From Mucilaginibacter boryungensis (GTDB lineage: Bacteria > Bacteroidota > Bacteroidia > Sphingobacteriales > Sphingobacteriaceae): a stretch of 64,000 nt of DNA. The stretch is from the NCBI RefSeq assembly GCF_015221995.1, contig NZ_JADFFM010000002.1:1426001-1490000 (forward strand). The letters run 5' to 3'. Shown here one piece after another: positions 9,039-17,180 of this stretch. The stretch's first letter is position 1. Each line of letters opens with the position of its first letter. Both the position numbers and the translations under genes were made by a program. The notes below the pieces were generated by a model. That model was not told the origin of the DNA, searched no databases, and saw only the letters and a program-made list of their open reading frames with translations.

Positions 9039-9083
9039 AGCCCTTTTTAGAAAAATCTGCGGAATCGGACTGAATCGGCCGCC

Positions 9084-9470
9084 TTAATTCATTTTATAGG
9101 AAGCCACCAGGTAAAACTCCGGGATGGTAACATTAAAAAGAGTGCCATCCAACAGGCGAACCATCTGATATTCACCTTTCATACTGCCCATATCGGTTTT
9201 TAAGTTACAGCCGGATATATATTCGTGGGAGTGGCCTGGTTCAATCACCGGCTGCACGCCTACTACGCCTTCGCCTTCAACTTCGCGGTGGGTGCTGTTG
9301 CTATCAAAAATATGCCAGTGACGGCGTAAAAGCTGAACGGCATGGTCGCCTACGTTCTCAATATTAATACGATAGGCAAACATAAAATGCTCATTAGCGG
9401 GATTAGAATACTCAGGCTGATACTGGGTTTCTACCGTTATTTTTACACCATCAGTAATTGCTGTTATCAT
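9084..9470 (-). CDS. apaG: ApaG-domain protein
   Basis: A 128-residue ApaG protein. The family signatures are visible: YRINIENVG, HWHIFDSNS, EVEGEGVVGVQPVI and the SGCNLKTDMGSMKGEYQM loop with its GxG-like turns. ApaG is a fibronectin-like fold linked with Co2+/Mg2+ resistance in enterobacteria; its biochemical role is uncertain. The ATG at 9468-9470 is chosen because the longer frame to 9611 crosses a strong promoter and adds 47 residues unlike the family. Its 3' end faces hisS. Confidence 0.92.
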   Translation of the reverse strand: MITAITDGVKITVETQYQPEYSNPANEHFMFAYRINIENVGDHAVQLLRRHWHIFDSNSTHREVEGEGVVGVQPVIEPGHSHEYISGCNLKTDMGSMKGEYQMVRLLDGTLFNVTIPEFYLVASYKMN

Positions 9471-9491
9471 TTCACTTAAACCTCTTTTTTT

Positions 9492-9521
9492 CAAATATAT
9501 AAATTGGTTGACAAAAACCAA
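9492..9521 (-). promoter_or_regulatory. apaG promoter
   Basis: On the minus strand TTG (9521-9519), 19 nt, then TATATTTG (9499-9492), a full consensus match. Start of transcription is expected near 9488, leaving about 18 nt of leader. Confidence 0.55.
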
Positions 9522-9622
9522 GCCATTTATAAAATAGTTGATTTTTTTAACATTTGTATACAGATGTGTGGTAACTCTTTGGGGTGCGATTGACACGCTA
9601 TCGCCTGCCATGACATAAGCGG

Positions 9623-10615
9623 TTAAGCCATTGCTTCACTGTAATGATCGGCCACCTCGTCCAGCAGCGCGTTCACATCCTCAATGGTTAATGCCGATAC
9701 CAGTTTCATGCGGAATTCTTTAAAGTGATCGACACCTTTAAAGTAGTTGCTATAATGCCGTCTCATTTCAAAAATACCCGTTTTCGGGCCTTTCCATTGT
9801 ACCGATTTTTCCAGGTGCGCGCGGCAAACATCTACCCGTTCGGCTATAGTTGGGGGCGCTAATTGCTCTCCTGTTTTAAAGTAGTGTTTTATCTCACGAA
9901 ATATCCAGGGGTAACCAATAGCGGCACGGCCTATCATCATCCCATCCACCTCATATTCCATGCGCCAGGCAGCGGCCTTTTGTGGGCTGTCAATATCGCC
10001 ATTGCCAAAGATGGGTATTTGAATACGCGGATTTTTGCGGATCTCCCTGATCAAACGCCAGTCGGCTTCGCCTTTGTACATCTGCGCACGGGTGCGGCCG
10101 TGGATTGTTAAGGCTTTAATCCCCACATCCTGTAGGCGTTCGGCTACTTCATAAACGTTCTTGGTATTGTCGTCCCAGCCTAAACGGGTTTTAACGGTAA
10201 CCGGCAGGTGTGTGGCTTTCACCACAGCGCTGGTCATGGCTACCATTTTATCAATGTCCTGCAGCAAACTCGCGCCCGCACCACGACAGGCTACCTGTTT
10301 AACCGGGCAACCATAATTAATATCCATCAGGTCGGGTTTGGCCAGGGTAGCTATTTCGGTTGCTTCACGCATGTGGTCGATATCGCTGCCGAATATCTGG
10401 ATGCCTATAGGGCGCTCATATTCAAAAATGTCCAGTTTCTGACGGCTTTTGGCTGCATCACGGATAAGGCCCTCGCTGCTTATAAATTCGGTATACATCA
10501 TATCGGCGCCGTTCTGTTTGCACACGTAACGGAAGGGCGGATCGCTCACATCTTCCATTGGCGCTAACAGCAGCGGAAAATCACCTAAATCAATATTTCC
10601 TATTTGTACAGACAT
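9623..10615 (-). CDS. dusB: tRNA-dihydrouridine synthase
   Basis: A 330-residue FMN-dependent enzyme that reduces uridines in the tRNA D-loop. The TIM-barrel motifs are visible: LLAPMEDVSDPPFR (FMN binding), MDINYGCPVKQVACRGAGASLL with the catalytic Cys, VTVKTRLGWD, TIHGRTRAQMYKG and GNGDI followed by DGMMIGRAAIGYPWIF. The start at 10613-10615 (MSVQIGNIDLG) is chosen, as the 41-residue extension crosses the promoter. Bacteroidota usually have a single dus gene of this DusB type; the subtype is a best guess. Confidence 0.92.
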   Translation of the reverse strand: MSVQIGNIDLGDFPLLLAPMEDVSDPPFRYVCKQNGADMMYTEFISSEGLIRDAAKSRQKLDIFEYERPIGIQIFGSDIDHMREATEIATLAKPDLMDINYGCPVKQVACRGAGASLLQDIDKMVAMTSAVVKATHLPVTVKTRLGWDDNTKNVYEVAERLQDVGIKALTIHGRTRAQMYKGEADWRLIREIRKNPRIQIPIFGNGDIDSPQKAAAWRMEYEVDGMMIGRAAIGYPWIFREIKHYFKTGEQLAPPTIAERVDVCRAHLEKSVQWKGPKTGIFEMRRHYSNYFKGVDHFKEFRMKLVSALTIEDVNALLDEVADHYSEAMA

Positions 10616-10632
10616 CCTTATCTTTAAGCCTG

Positions 10633-10640
10633 CAAAAATA
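10633..10640 (-). promoter_or_regulatory. -7 element of dusB (TATTTTTG)
   Basis: TATTTTTG read on the minus strand, 17 nt before the dusB ATG. It lies in the 43-bp gap shared with the divergent CPBP gene. Confidence 0.45.
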
Positions 10641-10658
10641 CTAATTAAAAAGCAAAAT

Positions 10659-11609
10659 ATGACCGACTCTGTCCAGACGCATACCCCCCGCTGGTTACAA
10701 TTAATATACCTGGTACTTATTGCTTTTGGCTGTGCCATAATAGGTTTGGCCGTAAGTTTAGGTATTGTCGCCCTTATTTATGGCAAAGGGATGGCTCTGG
10801 CTGTAGCCACCATGAACAACACCGGTGTACCCGGTTTTATGGGCGCTTTCCGCATTTTTATGGGTTTAGGTAATACTTTGTTTACGTTTTTTGTGGCCGC
10901 ATTGTTATATGCCTATTTTGTGGTAGGCGACCCTCGGGGCTATTTGCGTACGCGTACCTATTACCCGCCGGTGCTGCTATTGGTGGCTGTAATGCTAATG
11001 GTTTTCTTTTTGCCGGTGATAGATATTACCTCGTATTTTAACCAAAAAATGACATTGCTGCCCGCTTTTCCTGGTCTGGATAAATGGATCCACGATAGCG
11101 AAAAGCAAAACGAGGCTATTGTGAAAATGGTATTGAATATGCCTGGTATCGGCGATCTGCTTATCAGCATATTCATCGTAGGATTCCTTCCGGCACTATC
11201 CGAGGAGTTTTTTTTCCGGGGATGTATGCAATCCACCTTTATACGCTGGACTAAAAACACCCATGCCGCCGTGTGGATCACCGCATTTATTTTCAGCTTT
11301 ATCCATTTTGAATTTTTAGGCTTTGTGCCCCGCTTTTTGCTGGGCGCGGCATTAGGGTACCTGTTTGCCTGGAGTGGCAGTATCTGGCCGTCGGTGCTGG
11401 TGCACTTTTTAAATAATTCAATCTCGGTTGTAGGTTATTATTTATATCAGCATCAACTGGTAAAGCTGGACCCGGACAGTAATACACCCATGTTTAGCCA
11501 GTATTGGATCTATGCCATATGCCTGGTGATGACGATATTACTTATGCTGCTTTTCCGTAAAATAACTATAGATAAACAATTGCTGGCCGATGGAGAAGAA
11601 CTGGATTAA
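10659..11609 (+). CDS. CPBP-family intramembrane metalloprotease
   Basis: A 316-residue polytopic membrane protein with about eight membrane segments. The CPBP/Abi catalytic motifs are in place: SEEFFFRG (EExxxR), FSFIHFEF (FxxxH) and VHFLNNS (HxxxN). Relatives are the type II CAAX-prenyl-endopeptidase-like proteins; bacterial substrates are mostly unknown. It overlaps the next small gene by 20 bp and is followed by cdsA, forming a membrane-related operon. Confidence 0.88.
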   Translation: MTDSVQTHTPRWLQLIYLVLIAFGCAIIGLAVSLGIVALIYGKGMALAVATMNNTGVPGFMGAFRIFMGLGNTLFTFFVAALLYAYFVVGDPRGYLRTRTYYPPVLLLVAVMLMVFFLPVIDITSYFNQKMTLLPAFPGLDKWIHDSEKQNEAIVKMVLNMPGIGDLLISIFIVGFLPALSEEFFFRGCMQSTFIRWTKNTHAAVWITAFIFSFIHFEFLGFVPRFLLGAALGYLFAWSGSIWPSVLVHFLNNSISVVGYYLYQHQLVKLDPDSNTPMFSQYWIYAICLVMTILLMLLFRKITIDKQLLADGEELD

Positions 11610-11802
11610 GATATTTACATCGGAGAATTATTACCGCGCCGAAATGGTGAAGCAAGTGTTAACCGAGCACGATATAGCCAGCGTAGTGATGAACAAGCGC
11701 GACTCATCGCACCAAACTTTTGGCCATATTGATGTTTATATACACCAGGACAACTTTAGCCAGGCCATTGAAATAATGATACTGAACGAGATCAATGATT
11801 AA
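11590..11802 (+). CDS. DUF2007-type small protein
   Basis: A 70-residue cytosolic protein that overlaps the CPBP gene by 20 bp. The pattern IFTSENYYRAEMVKQVLTEHDI ... VMNKRD ... VYIHQDNFSQA is the DUF2007 'putative signal transducing' fold, related to PII-like sheets. No catalytic residues are evident. Its position between a membrane protease and cdsA is common in the phylum. Confidence 0.75.
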   Translation: MEKNWIKIFTSENYYRAEMVKQVLTEHDIASVVMNKRDSSHQTFGHIDVYIHQDNFSQAIEIMILNEIND

Positions 11803-11822
11803 TTGATCTGCTTAACTTAACT

Positions 11823-12626
11823 ATGAAAACACGTACCATAACCGGGATATTTTTTATTATAGTGATGCTGGCATCGCTGCTGACCGGGCATTATCCTTTC
11901 GGGATATTTTACCTGCTATTGGCTTTGTTTTGCCAGTTTGAATTTTATGGGCTCATCAAGCAAAGCGGCTATCAGCCTAATTATGCGGCTGGCTTAGTAA
12001 ATGGCGCGTTGATATACACTTCGTTCGCCTATATTACCTACAGTCATATTATTCAGCCTATCTTATTTATCGTGCCGGTTACCCTGAGCGCTATTTTTAT
12101 ACAGGAACTATTCAAAAAATCGGCTACGCCTTTTCAAAATATCGCTTTTACTTTCTTAGGGCTGTTGTTCACTATCATGCCGTTCACGTTTTTTCACGCC
12201 ATGGCTTATGTGCGGGGCGATTTTAACTTTCACCTGCCGCTGGGCTTCTTCGTAATGTTATGGTCTAACGATACCGGGGCCTATTTAACCGGTCGCGCGT
12301 TTGGGCGGACCAAGCTGTTCGAACGCCATTCGCCTAAAAAAACGTGGGAAGGTTTTATTGGCGGTATGGTGATAGCCGGTATAGCGGGCTATATTTTAAG
12401 CATTTACTACACCGAGCTTGAGTGGAAACAATGGGTATCTATCGCGATATTGATAGCCTGCTTCGGAACTTTAGGCGACTTGGTGGAATCGATGTTCAAA
12501 CGCAGCATCAATGTAAAGGATTCAGGCGGGATATTGCCCGGCCATGGTGGCCTGCTGGACAGGTTTGACGGCCTGCTAATTGCGGCCCCGATTGTATACT
12601 GCTACTTGTACTTCATTAACTATTAA
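11823..12626 (+). CDS. cdsA: phosphatidate cytidylyltransferase
   Basis: A 267-residue membrane enzyme that forms CDP-diacylglycerol from phosphatidate and CTP. The family signature is visible near the C terminus: GDLVESMFKRSINVKDSG followed by LPGHGGLLDRFD, with SPKKTWEGFIGG in the preceding cytosolic loop. About seven membrane segments. It ends the CPBP/DUF2007/cdsA operon, and psd, another phospholipid gene, follows 537 bp later. Confidence 0.95.
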   Translation: MKTRTITGIFFIIVMLASLLTGHYPFGIFYLLLALFCQFEFYGLIKQSGYQPNYAAGLVNGALIYTSFAYITYSHIIQPILFIVPVTLSAIFIQELFKKSATPFQNIAFTFLGLLFTIMPFTFFHAMAYVRGDFNFHLPLGFFVMLWSNDTGAYLTGRAFGRTKLFERHSPKKTWEGFIGGMVIAGIAGYILSIYYTELEWKQWVSIAILIACFGTLGDLVESMFKRSINVKDSGGILPGHGGLLDRFDGLLIAAPIVYCYLYFINY

Positions 12627-13163
12627 CGAGACGGTACCAGTAGTGCTATTTCCTTAGATTACCTGTGGTGCTGCACCCGTGTAATGTACAATCTTATCAT
12701 CTGTACTCCCCGATTTGCAAATTATTCGACTTTCCAATTGCATCGCATTAAAAAAAACAGATTGAACAGCAAATAACCGATGTACTGTCTCCATATTTAT
12801 GCAGAGCTAACGCCGCCGATCTGGTAAAAAATTGGTCTATTCCTGTTTAAATTGGGGCATCAGGTATCTTTTAATGGGTTACTGATTTTAAAAGAACTTA
12901 CTACAATATACCGAATTTCAGCGCGAATAAAAAGCGAATTTTTTGAATAATTTGGAATAAATTAACAGCCCTTCCGAATAATTATAAATAATAATGAATA
13001 ATTTTAGATAATTACTTTTTGTACAGATGCTACAATAATCGAAGGTATTATGCCTTCATCATCCAGGCATCACATGCGCCCCTGCAAAGCAATTGCTTTT
13101 AATACGGGTATTACTAATACATTACAAATTAGTAGCTTTGCATAAAGATTAAAAAAACGTTAC
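12627..13163. other. 537-bp AT-rich spacer between cdsA and psd
   Basis: No gene is supported here. The central part is very AT-rich (about 12860-13020). A short open stretch near 12760-12850 reads QIEQQITDVLSPYLCRANAA..., too short and without a start or a recognisable family; it may be a gene remnant. The right end holds the psd promoter. Confidence 0.5.
13133..13140 (+). promoter_or_regulatory. -7 element of psd (TAGCTTTG)
   Basis: TAGCTTTG matches TAnnTTTG and ends 23 nt before the psd ATG. TTA lies 19 nt upstream where TTG would be expected. Confidence 0.45.
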
Positions 13164-14012
13164 ATGACTTTTCATAAAGAAGGCTATACTTCCATGGCGC
13201 TGTGCATACTGTTCATTTTTGTGCTAAATGCGCTGGTGCAATTTTATTTTCCCGAGGCGCACTTGTTAAAATGGATCATTTATATCCTGTCATTCCTGCT
13301 GTTTGTAATTATCCTGCAGTTTTTCCGCAGCCCTAAATTTGAGCTGACCACCGACGAAACCAGCGTGATATGCCCTGCTGATGGTAAAGTAGTAGTAATT
13401 GAAGAAGCCGATGAAACCGAGTATTTAAAAGACCGCCGTATCCAGTTATCGGTATTTATGTCGCCCGTAAATGTGCACGTAAACCGTAACCCTGTAGCGG
13501 GCGTGGTAAAATATTTTAAATATCACCCCGGCAAGTATTTGGTAGCCTGGCACCCAAAATCATCAACCGAGAACGAGCGTACCACCATTGTAACCGAGAA
13601 TAGCGCCGGTGTACAGGTGTTGTTCCGCCAGATAGCCGGCGCACTGGCCCGCCGTATTGTATGGTATGTAAAAGAAGGCGATGTGGTTGAGCAAGGCCAG
13701 CAATTTGGTTTTATTAAATTTGGTTCACGGGTTGACCTTTTCCTGCCATTGGGTTCAACCATTAAAGTTGGTTTGAACGAGGTTGTGAAAGGTGGCCGTA
13801 CCATTTTAGCAGAATTGCCGCCTTTAACCGAAGCACAACAGCACATAGTAGAAGAGCATGCGAACGACGCGAAACCGGTACATAGTGACGAGCAGGTAGA
13901 GACCCTGGTGATAGAACACCCAGAAGCGGAAAAGAAACCAGTTGCCAAAGCTCCTGTTAAAAAATCAGCGCCCAAAGCAGCTGCAACAAAAGCAAAACCA
14001 AAAAAACCATGA
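13164..14012 (+). CDS. psd: phosphatidylserine decarboxylase with Lys/Ala/Pro-rich tail
   Basis: A 282-residue PSD-A-type proenzyme that makes phosphatidylethanolamine. Two N-terminal membrane segments are followed by the catalytic domain (CPADGKV, MSPVNVHVNR, and LPLGST). Self-cleavage is expected between G197 and S198, giving the pyruvoyl cofactor. PSD-A proteins are usually about 215-225 residues; this one has some 60 extra C-terminal residues, first acidic and then Lys/Ala/Pro-rich, ending KAKPKKP. Its stop overlaps the next start as ATGA (14009-14012). Confidence 0.94.
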   Translation: MTFHKEGYTSMALCILFIFVLNALVQFYFPEAHLLKWIIYILSFLLFVIILQFFRSPKFELTTDETSVICPADGKVVVIEEADETEYLKDRRIQLSVFMSPVNVHVNRNPVAGVVKYFKYHPGKYLVAWHPKSSTENERTTIVTENSAGVQVLFRQIAGALARRIVWYVKEGDVVEQGQQFGFIKFGSRVDLFLPLGSTIKVGLNEVVKGGRTILAELPPLTEAQQHIVEEHANDAKPVHSDEQVETLVIEHPEAEKKPVAKAPVKKSAPKAAATKAKPKKP

Positions 14013-14206
14013 GAAAAATAACATTCACCTTGCTGGTAGTATTATCTATAACCAGCATCAGCAGCTTTGCCACAGATAAGGACAAATGCAAAAAAAACGA
14101 GAAAAAGTGTACAATGGGCGGCGGCTCGTGCTGCAAAAAAAGCACAACCAAAGCGGCTATGCTAAAAACTAAACCGGCAGCTAAAGCCGAGGTTAAGAAG
14201 GCTTAA
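14009..14206 (+). CDS. small secreted Cys/Lys-rich protein
   Basis: A 65-residue protein whose ATG overlaps the psd stop by 4 bp. It has an N-terminal signal peptide (MRKITFTLLVVLSITSISSFA) and a mature part with four Cys (CKKNEKKC, then GGGSCCKK) and a Lys/Ala-rich end like the psd tail. The Cys spacing could bind metal or form disulfides. No family is recognised. A terminator follows at 14363. Confidence 0.6.
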   Translation: MRKITFTLLVVLSITSISSFATDKDKCKKNEKKCTMGGGSCCKKSTTKAAMLKTKPAAKAEVKKA

Positions 14207-14362
14207 TTCGCCCCGGGTAAAATATCCCGCAATAAATTTTAGATTATTAATTAATTTTTTTATTTTAGTAGAATGATTAAATACCCTCCCGGCTACATTT
14301 TTAATCGTTAGCGTTAAAAATTAATGGCCGGTAGAGGCAGAATTTAATTGTTGATTTTTGGG

Positions 14363-14405
14363 AAAAAGCCGTTCCGCTTAACAGCAGAACGGTTTTCTTT
14401 TTTTA
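14363..14405 (+). terminator. rho-independent terminator after psd operon
   Basis: Stem GCCGTTC/GAACGG with an inner GCT/AGC pairing and loop TAAC, flanked by AAAAA and followed by a T-rich run (TTTTCTTTTTTT). Confidence 0.7.
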
Positions 14406-14424
14406 GGCCTCACTTATAATTAAT

Positions 14425-14452
14425 GTCATTTCTCACTACGTTTCGAAATGAC
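14425..14452. repeat. short inverted repeat, GTCATTTC/GAAATGAC
   Basis: Eight-base perfect arms (14425-14432 and 14445-14452) separated by 12 nt in the gap between convergent genes. It resembles the dispersed TGTCATT.../...AATGACA palindromes common in this family and could also act as a weak bidirectional terminator. Confidence 0.45.
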
Positions 14453-14473
14453 ATGCTGGTGAATGGACATATA

Positions 14474-16015
14474 TTAATGCGCATCCGCCGCTGCTTTTAG
14501 CTTTTTAAATGGCTGCAGGTATAATAAGGGTATGGAACAAAGCATTACAATGCCCGATATCCAGTAAGCATCATCGTAGGTTAACAGTAACGATTGCCTT
14601 ATCACCATGCCTTCAATGGCTTTATAGGCCATCACGGTGGCGTCTGTCAGCGATTTACCTTTGGCCATAAACCCATGCAGCAAAGTGTTGAAACGATCGT
14701 TAAACAGTGGGTTATACTGGTTTATATTCGTCAGCAAATTACTGCGGTGAAAGCCCTGACGGGTATGTATAATTGTGGTTAGTACGGCTATCCCAAACGA
14801 ACCACCTAATTGACGGCCCATATTGTTTAAGCCCGACCCCTGGCCTAATTCGGGCCCTTTCAGGTCGGCCATGGCTAATGTGGTTAAAGGCACAAATAAC
14901 AGCGCCATCCCAACACCGCGTATTAACAATGGTATCAATACATCCTTTTCGCCGGTGGCCAGCGTACTGTGGCTCAGCATATTGGTGAACAAAAAGAAAA
15001 GAAACATGCCCGCGGTAGCCATAAATTGCGCCGGTATGCCTTTGTTCAGCATCTTACCAATAAAAGGCATCATCATAATGGTACATAAGCCCCCGGGGAA
15101 CAATAATTCGCCTGTTTGCTGCGCCGAAAAGCCCAGCAGGTTCTGGCAAAATACCGGGAAAACAAACACCGATCCATATAGCCCAAAACCCAATATAAAG
15201 GAGGTGAACATCCCCACCGAAAAACTTCGGTGCCGGAGGATGCTGAAATTCACAATCGGGTGGTCCGTACTCAGTTCCCTCCAAATGAACAGGATGGTAC
15301 CCAGCACCGCGGCTATGGTTAATACTAAAATATAAGTTTTGGCAAACCAGTCTTCGCTCTCGCCTTTTTCAAGCACGGTTTGCAAACTACCCACGGCTAT
15401 AGCCAGCAGCGCAATACCCCACCAGTCTACCGGTTTTTTCTCATCCTTGGGTGTTTCCCTTATAAATGTATAGGTACAAAAGGCCGCGAGTGTCCCTACC
15501 GGGATATTTACATAAAATATCCATGGCCAGGCATAATGGTCGGTTATCCAGCCACCAATGGTTGGGCCTACTGTGGGGCCCACCACCGCGCCCAGGCCAA
15601 ATAATGCCGTAGCCGTACCAATTTGTTCGCGCGGCCAGGTTTCCAAAAGGATAGCCTGCGCGGTAGATATTAAACCACCTCCGGCAAAACCCTGTATAAC
15701 GCGGAAGAGGATCAATTCGGTCATACTGTGGGCGTTACCGCATAAGAACGATACAATGGTAAAAACGATAATGGATGTTAGGAAATAGTTTTTCCGCCCG
15801 AAACGGGCACCCAGCCAGCCCGACATTGGCAAAACAATAACATTCGCTACGGCATAGCCGGTAACTACCCAGGCCACATCCTCGAGGGTTGCGCCCAGGT
15901 TACCCTGAATTTGTGGTAGCGAAACGTTTACAATAGTGGTATCTATCAGCTCCAGTAACGAAGCCACGATCACCGTAATGGTGATGATCCACTTTTTAAA
16001 GCCAGTTTCAGCCAT
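14474..16015 (-). CDS. DHA2-type MFS drug efflux transporter (EmrB/QacA)
   Basis: A 513-residue inner-membrane H+/drug antiporter with 14 predicted membrane segments. ELIDTTIVNVSLPQIQGNLG in segment 1 (motif D1), GARFGRKNYF (motif A) and GPTVGPTIGGWI (motif C) mark the DHA2/EmrB group. It is last in the operon tetR-tolC-hlyD-MFS and should work with the adaptor at 16104 and the outer-membrane channel at 17181 as a tripartite pump. Confidence 0.92.
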   Translation of the reverse strand: MAETGFKKWIITITVIVASLLELIDTTIVNVSLPQIQGNLGATLEDVAWVVTGYAVANVIVLPMSGWLGARFGRKNYFLTSIIVFTIVSFLCGNAHSMTELILFRVIQGFAGGGLISTAQAILLETWPREQIGTATALFGLGAVVGPTVGPTIGGWITDHYAWPWIFYVNIPVGTLAAFCTYTFIRETPKDEKKPVDWWGIALLAIAVGSLQTVLEKGESEDWFAKTYILVLTIAAVLGTILFIWRELSTDHPIVNFSILRHRSFSVGMFTSFILGFGLYGSVFVFPVFCQNLLGFSAQQTGELLFPGGLCTIMMMPFIGKMLNKGIPAQFMATAGMFLFFLFTNMLSHSTLATGEKDVLIPLLIRGVGMALLFVPLTTLAMADLKGPELGQGSGLNNMGRQLGGSFGIAVLTTIIHTRQGFHRSNLLTNINQYNPLFNDRFNTLLHGFMAKGKSLTDATVMAYKAIEGMVIRQSLLLTYDDAYWISGIVMLCSIPLLYLQPFKKLKAAADAH

Positions 16016-16103
16016 AATTTTGTTTTAATATTTATTAGTCCAAAGTCTGGGGCCTAAAGTTTATAATGACTTAAAACTTTAGACTCAGCACTCACGACTT
16101 AAA

Positions 16104-17162
16104 TCAGTCTTTATAGATCACAGAAACTTTAACGCTCATGCCCGGACGCAATTTTTCCATCACATCTTTAGCAGCGTTAATTTTTATTTTTACCGGCACA
16201 CGTTGTACCACCTTTACAAAGTTACCGGTAGCATTATCCGGCGGCAGTAACGAGAATTTGGCGCCTGTAGCGGGCGAGAAGTTGTATACTGTCCCTTCAA
16301 CTTTCAAATCAGGGTAAGCATCTACCTCTACCTCTACTTTTTCACCGTTACGCAGGTTCTCTAACTGTGTTTCCTTAAAGTTGGCGGTAATGTATATGCT
16401 ATTATCGTTCACTATAGAAAACAGGGTTTGTCCCGCCTGCACTAACTGACCAACCTGTATGGCTTTTTTGGAAGTAATGCCACTGGCCGGTGCTTTAATA
16501 GTGGTATAACTTAATTGCAGTTTGGCGTAATCAATATCAACCTGCCTTTGGGTTACACCCGTATTAATTACGGTCATTTGGCTGCGGGTGGCGCCAATTT
16601 GCTCAACCGAAGCTTTATACTGGTCTTGTGCGGCCTTGTAAGTAGCTTCGGCTACATCGCGGTCGGCTTTGGCCTGATCAAACTGTTGTTGGGTTATGCT
16701 TCCGTCTTTTACCAGGTTGGCATAACGGGCATAATCTTTATTGGCTTTCTCTAACCGTGCCTGTGCCGATAATGCCTGCGCCCGAGCGCTTGCCGAATTG
16801 GCTGTTTGCGATAACACCTGCGCCTGGTTAACGCCGGTGCTTGAGCCAGCGCCCTGTTTGGCGGCAATGGCCTGTTCCAGTTTCACTTTGTAATCACGGT
16901 CATCTATCTTCACCAATACCTGGCCTTTGGTTACATGCTGATTTTCCTCGAAGAAAATGCTATCCACATAGCCGCCAACACGTGCCACAACCGGGCTGAT
17001 ATCGCCGTCAATTTGTGCATCGTCGGTGTCCTCGTGCTTGCTGTAGTATATATATTCTTTTATCCCGAATATGATGCCCCCTAACAGTACCAGGCCCAAA
17101 ATGATCGGGATCACCTTGTTTTTCTTTTTAGGTTCCTGCGGGGTAGTTTGTTCTTTTGCCAT
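16104..17162 (-). CDS. HlyD/EmrA-type membrane fusion protein
   Basis: A 352-residue periplasmic adaptor. It has a short cytosolic N terminus, one membrane anchor (VIPIILGLVLLGGIIFGI), a biotinyl-lipoyl-like half motif (DGDISPVVARVGGYV), an Ala/Gln-rich coiled-coil hairpin and the matching lipoyl half (IKAPASGITSKKAI). It links the MFS pump to the TolC-like channel. It lies 18 bp after tolC. Confidence 0.92.
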   Translation of the reverse strand: MAKEQTTPQEPKKKNKVIPIILGLVLLGGIIFGIKEYIYYSKHEDTDDAQIDGDISPVVARVGGYVDSIFFEENQHVTKGQVLVKIDDRDYKVKLEQAIAAKQGAGSSTGVNQAQVLSQTANSASARAQALSAQARLEKANKDYARYANLVKDGSITQQQFDQAKADRDVAEATYKAAQDQYKASVEQIGATRSQMTVINTGVTQRQVDIDYAKLQLSYTTIKAPASGITSKKAIQVGQLVQAGQTLFSIVNDNSIYITANFKETQLENLRNGEKVEVEVDAYPDLKVEGTVYNFSPATGAKFSLLPPDNATGNFVKVVQRVPVKIKINAAKDVMEKLRPGMSVKVSVIYKD

Positions 17163-17180
17163 TGTAATTCTGAGTTTGTA

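Noticed and set aside
12758-12850. A short open stretch reading QIEQQITDVLSPYL in the cdsA-psd spacer.
   Set aside because: Too short, no start codon and no recognisable family. It could be a gene remnant, but this cannot be shown.
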